Assembly (NCBI GenBank): GCA_963677375.2 | Contig: CAXXIF010000004.1 | Location: 539,247 to 603,246 of the forward strand | Source: Pseudaeromonas sp963677375 | GTDB lineage: Bacteria > Pseudomonadota > Gammaproteobacteria > Enterobacterales > Aeromonadaceae | Direction of reading: 5' to 3' | DNA: 64,000 nt | Shown: piece after piece, positions 18,043 to 26,362 of the stretch | How positions within the stretch are numbered: position 1 is the stretch's first letter | Layout: each line of letters opens with the position of its first letter | Program-made: the position numbers and the translations under genes | Notes under the pieces: model-generated | The model's database searches: none | What the model was told of the DNA's origin: nothing | What the model saw: only the letters and a program-made list of their open reading frames with translations

Positions 18043-20181
18043 TCAGGCTGTAGCCAAGTTTTTGAGACTGACATAGTCGATTTTACCGGTCCCCAGCAGC
18101 GGCAGGGCGTCGAGCCGACGAATATCTCGCGGCACCGCCAGCGCCTGGGCTCCCTGCTCACGAGCCACCTGACTGAGTCGTTCGGAATTCAGTGCCGGAT
18201 CTGTGGTGAATAGCACCAACGCTTCCCCCTTGTTCTCATCCGGACGGGAGCTGGCAGCATGCTGCTGCTCCGGACTGGCCAGGGCCGCCAGTTTTTCGAC
18301 CACTTCCAGCGACACCATCTCGCCAGCAATCTTGGCAAAACGTTTGATGCGCCCGGCAATGGTGACAAAGCCCTGTTCATCCACCGCGACAATATCGCCG
18401 GTGTTGTACCAGCCGGCACCCAACTCAGAAGCGGTGGCCTCCAGCACGCCAGGGTTAGTGTCGCGCAGATAACCGGCCATCAGGTTTGGCCCCTTGACGT
18501 GCAGAATACCGCCCTGCGCTATGCCAGGAACCGGGAGCAGACGCCACTCGATACCGGGCAGGAACTGGCCGACGGTCCCGGTACGATAGGCCATGGGGGT
18601 ATTGACCGCCATGACAGGTGCCGTTTCGGTCGCCCCATAACCTTCGAGAATGCGGATGCCGAATTTTTCAAACCACAGCTCGCGTACCGGCTGCGCCAGC
18701 TTCTCGGCTCCGGCGATCACATAGCGCATACGGAAAAAGTCATACGGGTGGGCGTGTTTGGCGTAGTTACCGAGGAAGGTGCTGGTGCCGAACAGTACCG
18801 AGCAGTTGCGGTCATAAACCACCTCGGGGATCACCTTGTAGTGCAGGGGCGAAGGGTAGAGAAATAGCTTGGTGCCGGTCACCACCGGCAGCAGTGTGCC
18901 TGCCGTCAGGCCAAAGGCATGGAAGATCGGCAGTGCATTCATAAACTTGTCATCCACCGAAAAGTCGATGACGGACTGGATCTGCGCCAGATTGGCCAGC
19001 AGGTTGCGATGGGTCAACACCACGCCCTTGGGTACCCCTTCGGAGCCCGAGGTGAACAGGGTGACGGCTTCGGCCTCACTGTGCTGGGTGGGCACCAGCA
19101 GACGGGGCAGGCACAGGGCGGCCAGCACCCAGAGCTTGTCCTGCCAGGTGACGGCGGCGCGCAAGTCTTCGAGATACAGGATGGTGAGCGACTCTGACAG
19201 GCTCGCAACCACCTCCTGCAACCGTGCGGTCTCGATAAAGGCACGGGAGCTGATCACCGTCTTGATCCCGGCAACCCGGCAAGCCGATTCGATGCCCTGA
19301 CGTCCGGCGGTGTAGTTGAGCATGGCCGGGACCCGGCCGAAGGCGCCGCTGCCGATCATCAACCCTAAGGTGGCGGCGAGATTGGGCAGTAGCAGCCCGA
19401 TGCGCTCGCCTGGGGCGGCCAGACGGGTGGTCATGCGGCCGAGGGCCAGGGTCATCTTCAGCAGATCGCCATAGCTTTGCTCCACCTGGCGCATGTCTTC
19501 GAGCAGCAGATAGCGGCGGCCATACAAGGAGATGGCACCGAGCAGCGACTCATACAGGGTGCCTCGGGGGCGGGAGGCAAACAGCATGTGTTGCATGATG
19601 CGGCGCAATGCTTCCCCGGCTTCGGTGCGACGTTCGTGGCTATTGGCCGCCTCCGGCATGGCAATTTTTTCGCTGGGCATTATGGTGATGCGCATCTTCG
19701 GCAACCAGCGGCGTGGGTAGTGCCCCCCCATGCGGCTGAAATAGGTCCGGGCCGGACCATCCAGATGCACTGGCAGCACTGTGGCCCCGGTCTTGGCGGC
19801 GATAAAGGCTGGCCCGTTGTAGATCTTCATCAGGGAGCCGGTGACCGTCAGGCGTCCTTCAGGGAAGATGACCACAGGGCGGCCCTGTTCGACGAGCCGT
19901 ACCACCTGCTTCATACCCATGGAGCTGGTGGGGTCAACCGCGAGGTAGTCAACGAGCGCTAGTAGCGGCTTGAACAGCCAGTACTCCGCAACCCAGGTAT
20001 GGACCACGAAGACCGGATTGCCGGGCATGAACAGCCCCAGCAACATGCCATCCAAAAAGGATTCATGATTGGCAACCACCAGCACCCGCGGGTTGTTGAG
20101 GGCCTGCCAGTCGCCGCGTACTCGCACCCGGAACAGCAGGGTAAAGAGTACACGCAGTAAAAATTTGATGATGATTCGCAT
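18043..20181 (-). CDS. aas: Bifunctional acyl-ACP synthetase / 2-acylglycerophosphoethanolamine acyltransferase
   Basis: The 712 residues have an N-terminal PlsC-type acyltransferase domain (NHESFLDG near 38-45; FPEGRLTVTGS) and a C-terminal AMP-forming ligase domain with LFTSGSEGVPKGVVLTHRN, EGYGATETAPV, YNTGDIV and GTGKIDYVSL. Aas repairs lysophosphatidylethanolamine using acyl-ACP at the inner membrane. Size and domain order match E. coli Aas (719 aa). AAGGAA precedes ATG 20181. It heads the run aas-lplT-phosphatidyltransferase-cdsA-plsC, directly after an ArsR-type regulator. Confidence 0.95.
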   Translation of the reverse strand: MRIIIKFLLRVLFTLLFRVRVRGDWQALNNPRVLVVANHESFLDGMLLGLFMPGNPVFVVHTWVAEYWLFKPLLALVDYLAVDPTSSMGMKQVVRLVEQGRPVVIFPEGRLTVTGSLMKIYNGPAFIAAKTGATVLPVHLDGPARTYFSRMGGHYPRRWLPKMRITIMPSEKIAMPEAANSHERRTEAGEALRRIMQHMLFASRPRGTLYESLLGAISLYGRRYLLLEDMRQVEQSYGDLLKMTLALGRMTTRLAAPGERIGLLLPNLAATLGLMIGSGAFGRVPAMLNYTAGRQGIESACRVAGIKTVISSRAFIETARLQEVVASLSESLTILYLEDLRAAVTWQDKLWVLAALCLPRLLVPTQHSEAEAVTLFTSGSEGVPKGVVLTHRNLLANLAQIQSVIDFSVDDKFMNALPIFHAFGLTAGTLLPVVTGTKLFLYPSPLHYKVIPEVVYDRNCSVLFGTSTFLGNYAKHAHPYDFFRMRYVIAGAEKLAQPVRELWFEKFGIRILEGYGATETAPVMAVNTPMAYRTGTVGQFLPGIEWRLLPVPGIAQGGILHVKGPNLMAGYLRDTNPGVLEATASELGAGWYNTGDIVAVDEQGFVTIAGRIKRFAKIAGEMVSLEVVEKLAALASPEQQHAASSRPDENKGEALVLFTTDPALNSERLSQVAREQGAQALAVPRDIRRLDALPLLGTGKIDYVSLKNLATA

Positions 20182-20226
20182 CGGGAGTTCCTTTCCTCGC
20201 TCCGGGCTGGGCCCTCAGTGGTGGGG

Positions 20227-20538
20227 TCAGACTTCATCCCGCAGGTAGGTGAGTACCGCCTGCAAGGAGTCATTGAGATAGGGTTTGTCGATCCAGAAGT
20301 AGATGGTCTTGCCCTGGCGTTCATGTTGCAGCACCCCGGCTTCGCGCAGGATCTTCAAATGGTGGGAGACCGTCGGCCGGGAAAGAGTTGAGACTTCCGC
20401 CAATTGGCCAGCGGTCAGCCGTTCGCCGGGTTCGAAGGTCAGTAACAGGCGCTGGCGATGTTCATCGCCGAGGGCATTGAACACCTTGGCGATCTGCTGC
20501 CAGGTCTCAGGGATGGCCCGTGAGTAGTCGTGATGCAT
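20227..20538 (-). CDS. ArsR/SmtB-family winged-helix repressor
   Basis: The 103 residues form an ArsR-type winged helix: VFNALGDEHRQRLLLTF, helix-turn-helix LTAGQLAEVSTLSRPTVSHHLKILREAGVL, and wing HERQGKTIYFWID. No obvious metal-binding Cys cluster is present (no CxC in the recognition helix), so a non-metal signal is likely. It is the first gene of the minus-strand phospholipid run, 45 bp before aas, and probably regulates it. A palindrome lies just upstream of its start. Confidence 0.88.
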   Translation of the reverse strand: MHHDYSRAIPETWQQIAKVFNALGDEHRQRLLLTFEPGERLTAGQLAEVSTLSRPTVSHHLKILREAGVLQHERQGKTIYFWIDKPYLNDSLQAVLTYLRDEV

Positions 20539-20561
20539 GGACTCATTTCGAATTCGTTAAA

Positions 20562-20573
20562 CATGTCGACATG
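20562..20573. promoter_or_regulatory. 12-bp palindrome upstream of the ArsR-type gene, candidate operator
   Basis: CATGTCGACATG is a perfect palindrome 24 bp before the regulator ATG, within an AT-rich promoter-like stretch (TAAACATG...ATGATAAACA). ArsR proteins usually bind imperfect dyads over their own promoters, so autoregulation together with aas is plausible. Binding is inferred only. Confidence 0.4.
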
Positions 20574-20677
20574 ATAAACAGTGATCATTTTTTGTAAAGT
20601 AGTGATGGTGTGACGGAGCGCAAATTATGTGCTCGCAGCATACGTCCCGCCGTGCGCAGAGCCTATCAGGAGGGACA

Positions 20678-20709
20678 ATGGTTCGGTCATGAGCGGCAAT
20701 GCCGCTTTT
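20678..20709 (+). promoter_or_regulatory. Minigene plus hairpin in the rlmF leader, possible attenuator
   Basis: A strong AGGAGGGA precedes the four-codon frame ATG GTT CGG TCA TGA at 20678-20692. Directly overlapping its stop is the hairpin AGCGGC-AAT-GCCGCT (20692-20706) followed by TTTT. This minigene/terminator arrangement lies 68 bp before rlmF and looks like a small leader attenuator, but it may be chance. Confidence 0.35.
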
Positions 20710-20776
20710 GCTTGCACTTGTCGCGGCCAGCCGCCAAGATCAGCCGCCCTGAATCTGCCTTCATCACGAGTCTGTC

Positions 20777-21799
20777 ATGTCGAAAACACCCAAGTCCCGT
20801 GGTGCATCCCGCTTTGCCCCGCCAGCGGCATCCGTCAAAGCGAGCCTGCATCCGCGCAATCCCCATCAGGGACGCTATGACCTTGAGCGCTTGTTGCGTG
20901 CTTGCCCGGAATTGCAGCCGTTGGTGCGCACCCAGGCCCAGAGCCAGCAACAGACCATAGATTTTGCCAATCCCCTGGCGGTCAAGGCCCTGAACAAGGC
21001 CATTCTGGCCGCCGATTACGGGGTCCAGGGGTGGGATATTCCCGCAGGGTATCTGTGCCCGCCCATCCCTGGTCGTGCGGACCATATCCATCATCTGGCC
21101 GATCTGCTGGCCAGTTGTCACAAGGGCAAGGTACCCACAGGTGCCCAGATCCGGGTGCTGGATATCGGGGTTGGTGCCAGCGCCATCTATCCGATCCTGG
21201 GGCATCACGCCTATGGCTGGTCCTTTGTCGGCAGCGATGTCGATACCGATTCCCTGGCGGCGGTTGCCCACATCCAGGCAGCAAATCCGGCACTGGCCCA
21301 GGCTCTGGTGTGTCGACGGCAGCCCGATGTCAGCCAGATCTTTGGCAACATTATTCAGGGTGACGACATCTTCGATCTGACGCTGTGCAATCCGCCGTTT
21401 CACGCTTCGGCCCAGGAGGCGGCGGCCGGCAGTTTGCGCAAGGTGCGAAATCTCAATAGCCAGAAGGCCCGCAATGACCAAAGGGCCAATCTGGATCAGG
21501 CGACCCTGAACTTTGGTGGTCGGCAGAATGAACTCTGGTGCGAGGGTGGCGAGCTGAAATTTATCCTGCGCATGATCCACGACAGCCAGCGGTTTGGTGG
21601 TCAGGTATTCTGGTTTTCCACCTTGGTCTCCAAGGCCGAGCATGTCGCCCCGCTCCGCAAGGCGCTAGTCGCAGCTAAAGCGGTGGAAGTTCGAGTGATC
21701 GACATGGCGCAAGGACAAAAAACCAGTCGTCTGATGGCCTGGACCTTCCAGCCGTTGGCCCAACAACAGGCCTGGAGTCGTTTCCGCTGGGGCGTTTGA
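20777..21799 (+). CDS. rlmF: 23S rRNA (adenine-1618 N6) methyltransferase
   Basis: The 340 residues begin with the family opening LHPRNPHQGRYDLERLL, then the SAM-binding region VLDIGVGASAIYPILG and the amino-methyltransferase motif DLTLCNPPFHAS (NPPF). RlmF methylates A1618 of 23S rRNA. Its length is close to E. coli RlmF/YbiN (308 aa), slightly longer at the N-terminus. It is divergent from the ArsR-type regulator and not obviously in an operon; the CLC gene starts 128 bp downstream. Confidence 0.93.
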   Translation: MSKTPKSRGASRFAPPAASVKASLHPRNPHQGRYDLERLLRACPELQPLVRTQAQSQQQTIDFANPLAVKALNKAILAADYGVQGWDIPAGYLCPPIPGRADHIHHLADLLASCHKGKVPTGAQIRVLDIGVGASAIYPILGHHAYGWSFVGSDVDTDSLAAVAHIQAANPALAQALVCRRQPDVSQIFGNIIQGDDIFDLTLCNPPFHASAQEAAAGSLRKVRNLNSQKARNDQRANLDQATLNFGGRQNELWCEGGELKFILRMIHDSQRFGGQVFWFSTLVSKAEHVAPLRKALVAAKAVEVRVIDMAQGQKTSRLMAWTFQPLAQQQAWSRFRWGV

Positions 21800-21927
21800 G
21801 CCGAGAACTCCCGGCGGCAGGGGATACTGGCTGGTGCATGGCGGGGATGGCGGAGTAAGATCGTCGCCATTGACCGCCACAGGGAGCGCAGGATTGTACG
21901 CCTGCCCGTAATACGCATAGGATTGCC

Positions 21928-23250
21928 ATGAAATTCAGATTTTCTACTCCACCGTTTGCCCTGTTGCCCTATCTGGGAAAATGGCTGCTGCTGTCGACCC
22001 TGGTGGCAATATTGGCGGGCTCGGCTTCCGCTTTCTTCCTGTTTGCCCTGGAGTGGGCGACCGATACCCGGGTGGCTCATCGCTGGCTGATTGCCTTCTT
22101 GCCGGTGGCCGGTTTTGTGGTCGGCTGGATCTATTTGAAGTTTGGACAGCAGGTGGAGGCCGGAAATAACCTGCTGATCGACGAAATCCATGATCCGAAA
22201 AAGACCATTCCCTTGCGCATGGCACCTCTGGTGCTGGGGGGAACCATCATCTCCCATCTGTTTGGTGCTTCGGTTGGGCGGGAGGGGACAGCGGTGCAGA
22301 TGGGCGGCGCCCTGGCCGATCAGTTAACCAAGCTGTTTGGTTTACTGCGGGATGATCGCCGGGTGTTGTTGATGGCCGGTATCAGTGCCGGGTTTTCTTC
22401 GGTGTTCGGGACCCCGCTGGCGGGGGCCATTTTCGGGCTGGAAGTGCTGGCCATAGGCCGCATGCGCTATGACGCCCTATTGCCTTGTTTTGTCGCGGCG
22501 ATTATCGCCGATCAGATCGGCCTGTGGTGGGGTGTCCAGCATACTCACTATGTGATCCCGTTGATCCCGGAGGTGTCACTGTGGGGGCTGGCGGCCATGC
22601 TGCTTGCCGGAGCTCTGTTCGGGCTCACGGGCAAAGTGTTTGCCATGGCGACGCACTGGCTTGGCGCCCAGTTCAGGTTACGAGTCAGCTATGGGCCTCT
22701 GCGTCCTTTGCTGGGCGGTATTCTGATTGCGGCCGTGGCCTGGTTCTGTCATGGCGATCGCTACATCGGCTTGGGGATACCGACCATTCTGGAAGCCTTC
22801 AGCCAACCTCTGGCGCCCTATGATTTCCTGGCCAAGATGGGCTACACCATTGCCTCTCTGGCCAGTGGCTTCAAGGGGGGGGAGGTGACACCACTCTTCT
22901 ATATAGGTGCAACTTTGGGCAACGTGCTGGCCCCACTGCTGGATCTGCCCTTTCCGTTGCTGGCGGGGGTCGGTTTTGTCGCCGTATTTGCCGGGGCAGC
23001 GAATACGCCGCTGGCATCGACGCTGATGGCGGTGGAGCTGTTTGGTGGCGAGATTGGCGTCTATGCCGGATTGGCCTGTGTGATGAGCTATCTCTGCTCC
23101 GGTTACGCCAGCATTTACCGGTCACAGCGGATTGGCAGTGCCAAGTTGTCGGGCCCAATGCCGGAGGATATGAAACTGGGCGATGTCGCTAACTATCGGA
23201 AACAGCAATGCGCCAGCAGGTCTCTGGCAGATGGATCGGTCGATCAATAA
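21928..23250 (+). CDS. CLC-family transporter with fluoride-clade motifs (putative F-/H+ antiporter)
   Basis: The 440-residue polytopic protein of the CLC fold has GREGTAVQMG at 117-126, where Glu119 is the gating glutamate. The anion-selectivity loop usually GSGIP in chloride-type CLCs reads GNNLL (79-83), and the C-terminal half has FKGGEVTPLFYIGA. Loss of the central Ser and the GREGT form are features of the CLC-F clade, which exports fluoride. The general annotation 'chloride channel' would be the cautious alternative. No fluoride riboswitch could be recognised upstream. Confidence 0.85.
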   Translation: MKFRFSTPPFALLPYLGKWLLLSTLVAILAGSASAFFLFALEWATDTRVAHRWLIAFLPVAGFVVGWIYLKFGQQVEAGNNLLIDEIHDPKKTIPLRMAPLVLGGTIISHLFGASVGREGTAVQMGGALADQLTKLFGLLRDDRRVLLMAGISAGFSSVFGTPLAGAIFGLEVLAIGRMRYDALLPCFVAAIIADQIGLWWGVQHTHYVIPLIPEVSLWGLAAMLLAGALFGLTGKVFAMATHWLGAQFRLRVSYGPLRPLLGGILIAAVAWFCHGDRYIGLGIPTILEAFSQPLAPYDFLAKMGYTIASLASGFKGGEVTPLFYIGATLGNVLAPLLDLPFPLLAGVGFVAVFAGAANTPLASTLMAVELFGGEIGVYAGLACVMSYLCSGYASIYRSQRIGSAKLSGPMPEDMKLGDVANYRKQQCASRSLADGSVDQ

Positions 23251-23263
23251 CCGATATGCAGGC

Positions 23264-23295
23264 AAAAAACCGCCCTGTGGTTAGCCCGGCAGGGC
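23264..23295 (-). terminator. Rho-independent terminator for the DUF481 gene
   Basis: Read on the minus strand, GCCCTG...CAGGGC is followed by GG and TTTTTT (plus-strand A-run 23264-23269). It lies between the convergent CLC and DUF481 genes. Confidence 0.75.
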
Positions 23296-23366
23296 TGCTG
23301 TTTGGTGTAGAGAGGGTCGTAACGAAGCGCAGAGACAACTGCCGAGCTTGTTACCTGTTGCGAGTG

Positions 23367-24374
23367 CTACCAGCTATAGCCCAACCCCAGAAAATGTTTC
23401 CAGTCGTTGTGCGGGTCTAAAGAACCTTGCAGGCTGTCAAGCTCGGTGGAAAAGGTGGAGCGCAGATGCTGGCTTAAACGAAGACGCAGGCCCGCCTCGG
23501 CGTTGAAGGCAAAATCTACCTCATGGTAAAAGGGGTAGCTGTATTCACCGTTGGTGTAGAGCTCCAACAGACCATCCTTCAGCAGAAAACGGCGGTAATC
23601 CCAACTCAGGGTCAGGATGGAGAAACGCAGATCCGGGTTGTCATGATAGAGATAGCTCTGGCGTCCGAGCGTGCTGCCCAGTTCGAAACGACCGCTCTTG
23701 TCATCATAAAACCGGTAACCCGGGCCACTACCGTACTTGGCTTCCAAGTACAGATCCTTGTGGAAGTCCTGTTTTAAGTTGGCGTCGCCGCGCCAGAACC
23801 AACTGCTGCTCCAGAAGTAATCCAGAGAGCTCGTCAGGTTGTAGTTGCGTTTATCCTGGACGCCATTGGTCTTGCGCATCTCCCAAGAGCCATCCAGTTT
23901 GTTGCGCCAGTAGCCTTTTAGAAACTCGTTATTGGTCTTGAGCCGCAGATTGTCGCTGGAGTCTTCATCGCGCTCCAGATCCAGGCTCAGATCCAGATTG
24001 CCTTTCCAGCTGAAATCGGAGCTGAAATAGGCCGGTTGCTGGATATCGGTGATCTGTGCTTGTACCAACACCCGTTGTTGCTGCGGCGCTTGGAACTCGA
24101 CCAGGCTGGCTCCGGCGGGGGGCGGTTGTTCACCCTTGGCCAGAGTAATCAAGAGTGGTTGCTCCGATTCGATGCGCTGCACCTCGGGCCAACGGATCAA
24201 CAACTGACCCGCATATTTCGTGGTCAGCGCCAGCTTGCCATCCTGGAGTCGGTCAATTTTTCCGCTGAGTCGATCCCCATTTTTAAGCAATACCAGATCG
24301 GCCTGCGCCGGGCTGGCGAGGGGCAGCAACAGACAGACCAGGGCGCCGTAGCGCAACAGGGTGTCAAGCTGCAT
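23367..24374 (-). CDS. DUF481 (YdiY-like) outer-membrane protein
   Basis: The ~335 residues start with a signal peptide (MQLDTLLRYG...ASPAQA), then a short soluble N-terminal domain (LVLLKNGDRLSGKIDRLQDG) and a C-terminal region of alternating strands rich in Trp/Tyr (FWSSSWFWRGDA, YRFYDDKSGRF) ending GLGYSW with an aromatic terminus, as for small outer-membrane barrels. DUF481 members such as YdiY are described as acid- or salt-induced; function here is unknown. Two adjacent ATGs follow GGAGGTG; the second (24374) has the better spacing. Confidence 0.83.
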   Translation of the reverse strand: MQLDTLLRYGALVCLLLPLASPAQADLVLLKNGDRLSGKIDRLQDGKLALTTKYAGQLLIRWPEVQRIESEQPLLITLAKGEQPPPAGASLVEFQAPQQQRVLVQAQITDIQQPAYFSSDFSWKGNLDLSLDLERDEDSSDNLRLKTNNEFLKGYWRNKLDGSWEMRKTNGVQDKRNYNLTSSLDYFWSSSWFWRGDANLKQDFHKDLYLEAKYGSGPGYRFYDDKSGRFELGSTLGRQSYLYHDNPDLRFSILTLSWDYRRFLLKDGLLELYTNGEYSYPFYHEVDFAFNAEAGLRLRLSQHLRSTFSTELDSLQGSLDPHNDWKHFLGLGYSW

Positions 24375-24417
24375 CATCACCTCCGACTCGATCCATCCGT
24401 TGACGTGTGACCCATGC

Positions 24418-24451
24418 AAAAAAGAGAGCCAGCTCCAGGGCATGACTCTCT
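24418..24451 (-). terminator. Terminator after the RIO kinase gene
   Basis: Minus-strand stem AGAGAG...CTCTCT over a 17-nt loop is followed by TTTTTT, 25 bp after the kinase stop. Confidence 0.75.
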
Positions 24452-24476
24452 ACTGCGCAGTGGCCGCGCGTCTGTT

Positions 24477-25334
24477 TCAATCGAACTCCTGAGCTTCGCG
24501 TTGGCGCAACTGGCGGGCTTCCTCTTCTTCGCGCACCGTATTGATCTCATCCAGGATCGAGTCGAGATCCACGGCTTCAGTGCTCTCTTCGAAGTGGCCC
24601 GTCAACTGACTCTCTGGAGTCAGCTTGCCATCTTCGTACAGGGCCCACATCTCCTTGGCGTAGCGACGCCCGAGCAGCTCGGGAGCAAACTGGCCGTAAT
24701 ATTCGGTCAGGTTATTGACGTCACGCTCCAACATGGATTTGGCGTGGTTATTAGCGGCCGCGTCGACCACTTGTGGCAAGTCGATGATCACGGGGCCAAA
24801 CTCGTCGACCAGCACGTTGAATTCGGACAGATCGCCATGTACCAGACCGGCACAGAGCATGCGCACCACGTACTGGATCATGACGTCGTGGTCCTCAAGG
24901 GCCTGCTCGTCGGACATGCTGACATCGGCCAGACGCGGCGCGACATGGCCCTCTTCGTCGGTGATGAGCTCCATGAGCAAGACGCCATCGAAACAGCCGT
25001 AGGGTTGTGGCACTCGGACGCCGACACTGGCCAATTTGTACAGGGCATCCACTTCGGTATGTTGCCAGCTCTCTTCTTGCTGTTTGCGACCGAACTTGGA
25101 GCCCTTTTCCATGGCGCGCGCGTCACGACTGTTACGGACCTTACGGCCTTCTTGATACTGCACCGCTTGTTTGAAGCTGCGCTGGCTGGCTTCTTTGTAG
25201 ATTTTGGCGCAGCGAATATCAGTACCGCTACGGACTACAAAGACGTCGGCTTCTTTACCACTTTTCAACCGGCGGATGACTTCATCAACCAAGCCGTCAT
25301 CAACCAGAGGTTGGATTCGTTTTGGAATTTTCAT
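24477..25334 (-). CDS. RIO-type atypical serine protein kinase
   Basis: The ~285 residues contain the RIO catalytic core: a nucleotide-binding lysine region (GKEADVFVV, CAKIYKE), the catalytic loop HGDLSEFNVLV and the metal-binding IIDLPQ. The C-terminus is acidic and coiled (EEEEARQLRQREA). Bacterial RIO1-like kinases are common in proteobacteria but their substrates are unknown. ATG 25334 has AAGGAC 6 nt upstream and matches the family start; the longer frame is not needed. It is divergent from the DUF134 operon. Confidence 0.88.
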   Translation of the reverse strand: MKIPKRIQPLVDDGLVDEVIRRLKSGKEADVFVVRSGTDIRCAKIYKEASQRSFKQAVQYQEGRKVRNSRDARAMEKGSKFGRKQQEESWQHTEVDALYKLASVGVRVPQPYGCFDGVLLMELITDEEGHVAPRLADVSMSDEQALEDHDVMIQYVVRMLCAGLVHGDLSEFNVLVDEFGPVIIDLPQVVDAAANNHAKSMLERDVNNLTEYYGQFAPELLGRRYAKEMWALYEDGKLTPESQLTGHFEESTEAVDLDSILDEINTVREEEEARQLRQREAQEFD

Positions 25335-25477
25335 GACGTCCTTGTACCTTATTTGCGTCCGCGATGGAATCATCTGGCGGAACTTCTGTGCTTTTGTAGC
25401 CGTCTGCATGGGTTGGCGAAGGGGAGATACCCCCAACTGTGGCCGCTGGTGGCGTGACTGACCCCGAAATAGTTTAT

Positions 25478-25516
25478 TGCATATGCTAATAATTGGGTTT
25501 ATATATGGCATATGCC
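25478..25516 (+). promoter_or_regulatory. Promoter with twin CATATG-centred palindromes before DUF134 gene
   Basis: GCATATGC (25479-25486) and GGCATATGCC (25507-25516) are two similar palindromes with centres 29 bp apart. They overlap a plausible TTGCAT (-35, 25478-25483) and TATATA (-10, 25500-25505) with a 16-bp spacer. The arrangement suggests autoregulation by the helix-turn-helix protein encoded 15 bp later. Confidence 0.5.
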
Positions 25517-25530
25517 AATTAGGAGATCCC

Positions 25531-25851
25531 ATGGCACGACCCAAAATTCCCCGACATATCTGCGGTCAACCTGCAGATAGCTGTTTTAAACCGAACGGAC
25601 TCCCAATGAATCAGCTAGAGCAAGTCCGGCTGGCGGATGATGAGTTCGAGGCGCTGCGGTTGGTGGACTTGCTGGGGATGCAGCAGCAAGAGGCTGCTCT
25701 CGAGATGGGCGTCTCCCGGCAGACGTTGGCCAATGTTCTGAAGGCAGCCCGATTCAAGGTGGTTGACTGCCTCACTCAGGGCAAGGCCCTAATCATGCAC
25801 CGCGAAGAACCAGGAGTTTCCCATCATGATCACCGCTATCCCGATGACTGA
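25531..25851 (+). CDS. DUF134 (UPF0251) helix-turn-helix regulator
   Basis: The 106 residues open MARPKIPRHICGQP and have a sigma-70-region-4-like helix-turn-helix in EFEALRLVDLLGMQQQEAALEMGVSRQTLANVLKAAR, the DUF134 pattern. The N-terminal Cys residues may hold metal. TAGGAG precedes ATG 25531. It overlaps the NifX-like gene by 26 bp and leads a four-gene operon, so it is likely the local regulator; DUF134 genes are frequently found beside NifX/NifB-like proteins. Confidence 0.88.
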   Translation: MARPKIPRHICGQPADSCFKPNGLPMNQLEQVRLADDEFEALRLVDLLGMQQQEAALEMGVSRQTLANVLKAARFKVVDCLTQGKALIMHREEPGVSHHDHRYPDD

Positions 25852-26320
25852 TAACCGTGTTTCCAGCCACTTTACCAAGGCTCAAAGTTTGGTCTTTCTC
25901 GATGAACAGGGGACCGAGCTTCACCGTCTTGCCAATCCTGCGCTCGATGCCAACTGTTCCGGCAAACAAAAGTTACTGGAGTTGCTCACCGAATATCACG
26001 CCGAACGCGTGGTGGTGCGCAACATTGGCAGTCAGATGCTGGGCAAGCTACTAGCCCGGCAATTGAGCGTCTTCCAGACTCGCTGCGGACGGCGTCAGCC
26101 CCGTGAGTTGGCTCTTCCTGAGGCCAGTGGCCTGCAGCCATTAACCGATAGCAGCCAGGGGCGCCAATCCCTCCATCACGCCGCCAAGTCGGCAACCCAT
26201 TCCTGCTGCGGGCACAAAGGGGCCGACCATCATGATCATGCTGGCCCGTGTGGACAGCATGCGGCTCCCGGCGCCTGTTGTGCCGAGCGCAAAGGGCAGG
26301 GCTCATGTCGGCAGGCCTAG
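25826..26320 (+). CDS. NifX/NifB-like (dinitrogenase iron-molybdenum cofactor family) protein with Cys/His-rich tail
   Basis: The 164 residues comprise a ~100-residue NifX-type domain (MITAIPMTDNRVSSHFTKA, VVVRNIGSQMLGKLL) followed by a low-complexity tail rich in His and Cys (HSCCGHKGADHHDHAG, CGQHAAPGACC) that looks metal-binding. The family binds Fe-S or FeMo-type clusters, but members outside nif operons are common and unassigned. No nitrogenase genes are nearby. It is translated from within the DUF134 gene (AGGAG 9 nt upstream), implying coupled expression. Confidence 0.85.
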   Translation: MITAIPMTDNRVSSHFTKAQSLVFLDEQGTELHRLANPALDANCSGKQKLLELLTEYHAERVVVRNIGSQMLGKLLARQLSVFQTRCGRRQPRELALPEASGLQPLTDSSQGRQSLHHAAKSATHSCCGHKGADHHDHAGPCGQHAAPGACCAERKGQGSCRQA

Positions 26321-26362
26321 GTGATTTGTTGCCATCGTTGCACTCCGGGCAGGGCGCCGCCT

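Noticed and set aside
21800..21927. Fluoride riboswitch upstream of the CLC-F-like gene
   Set aside because: GGGGATGGCGG-like sequence is present, but the conserved CTGATG...CCTAC half and pseudoknot partners of the crcB motif could not be found.
25826..26320. Evidence for a nitrogen-fixation cluster
   Set aside because: A single NifX/NifB-family protein without nifHDK or other nif genes does not support nitrogen fixation; such proteins are common outside nif loci.
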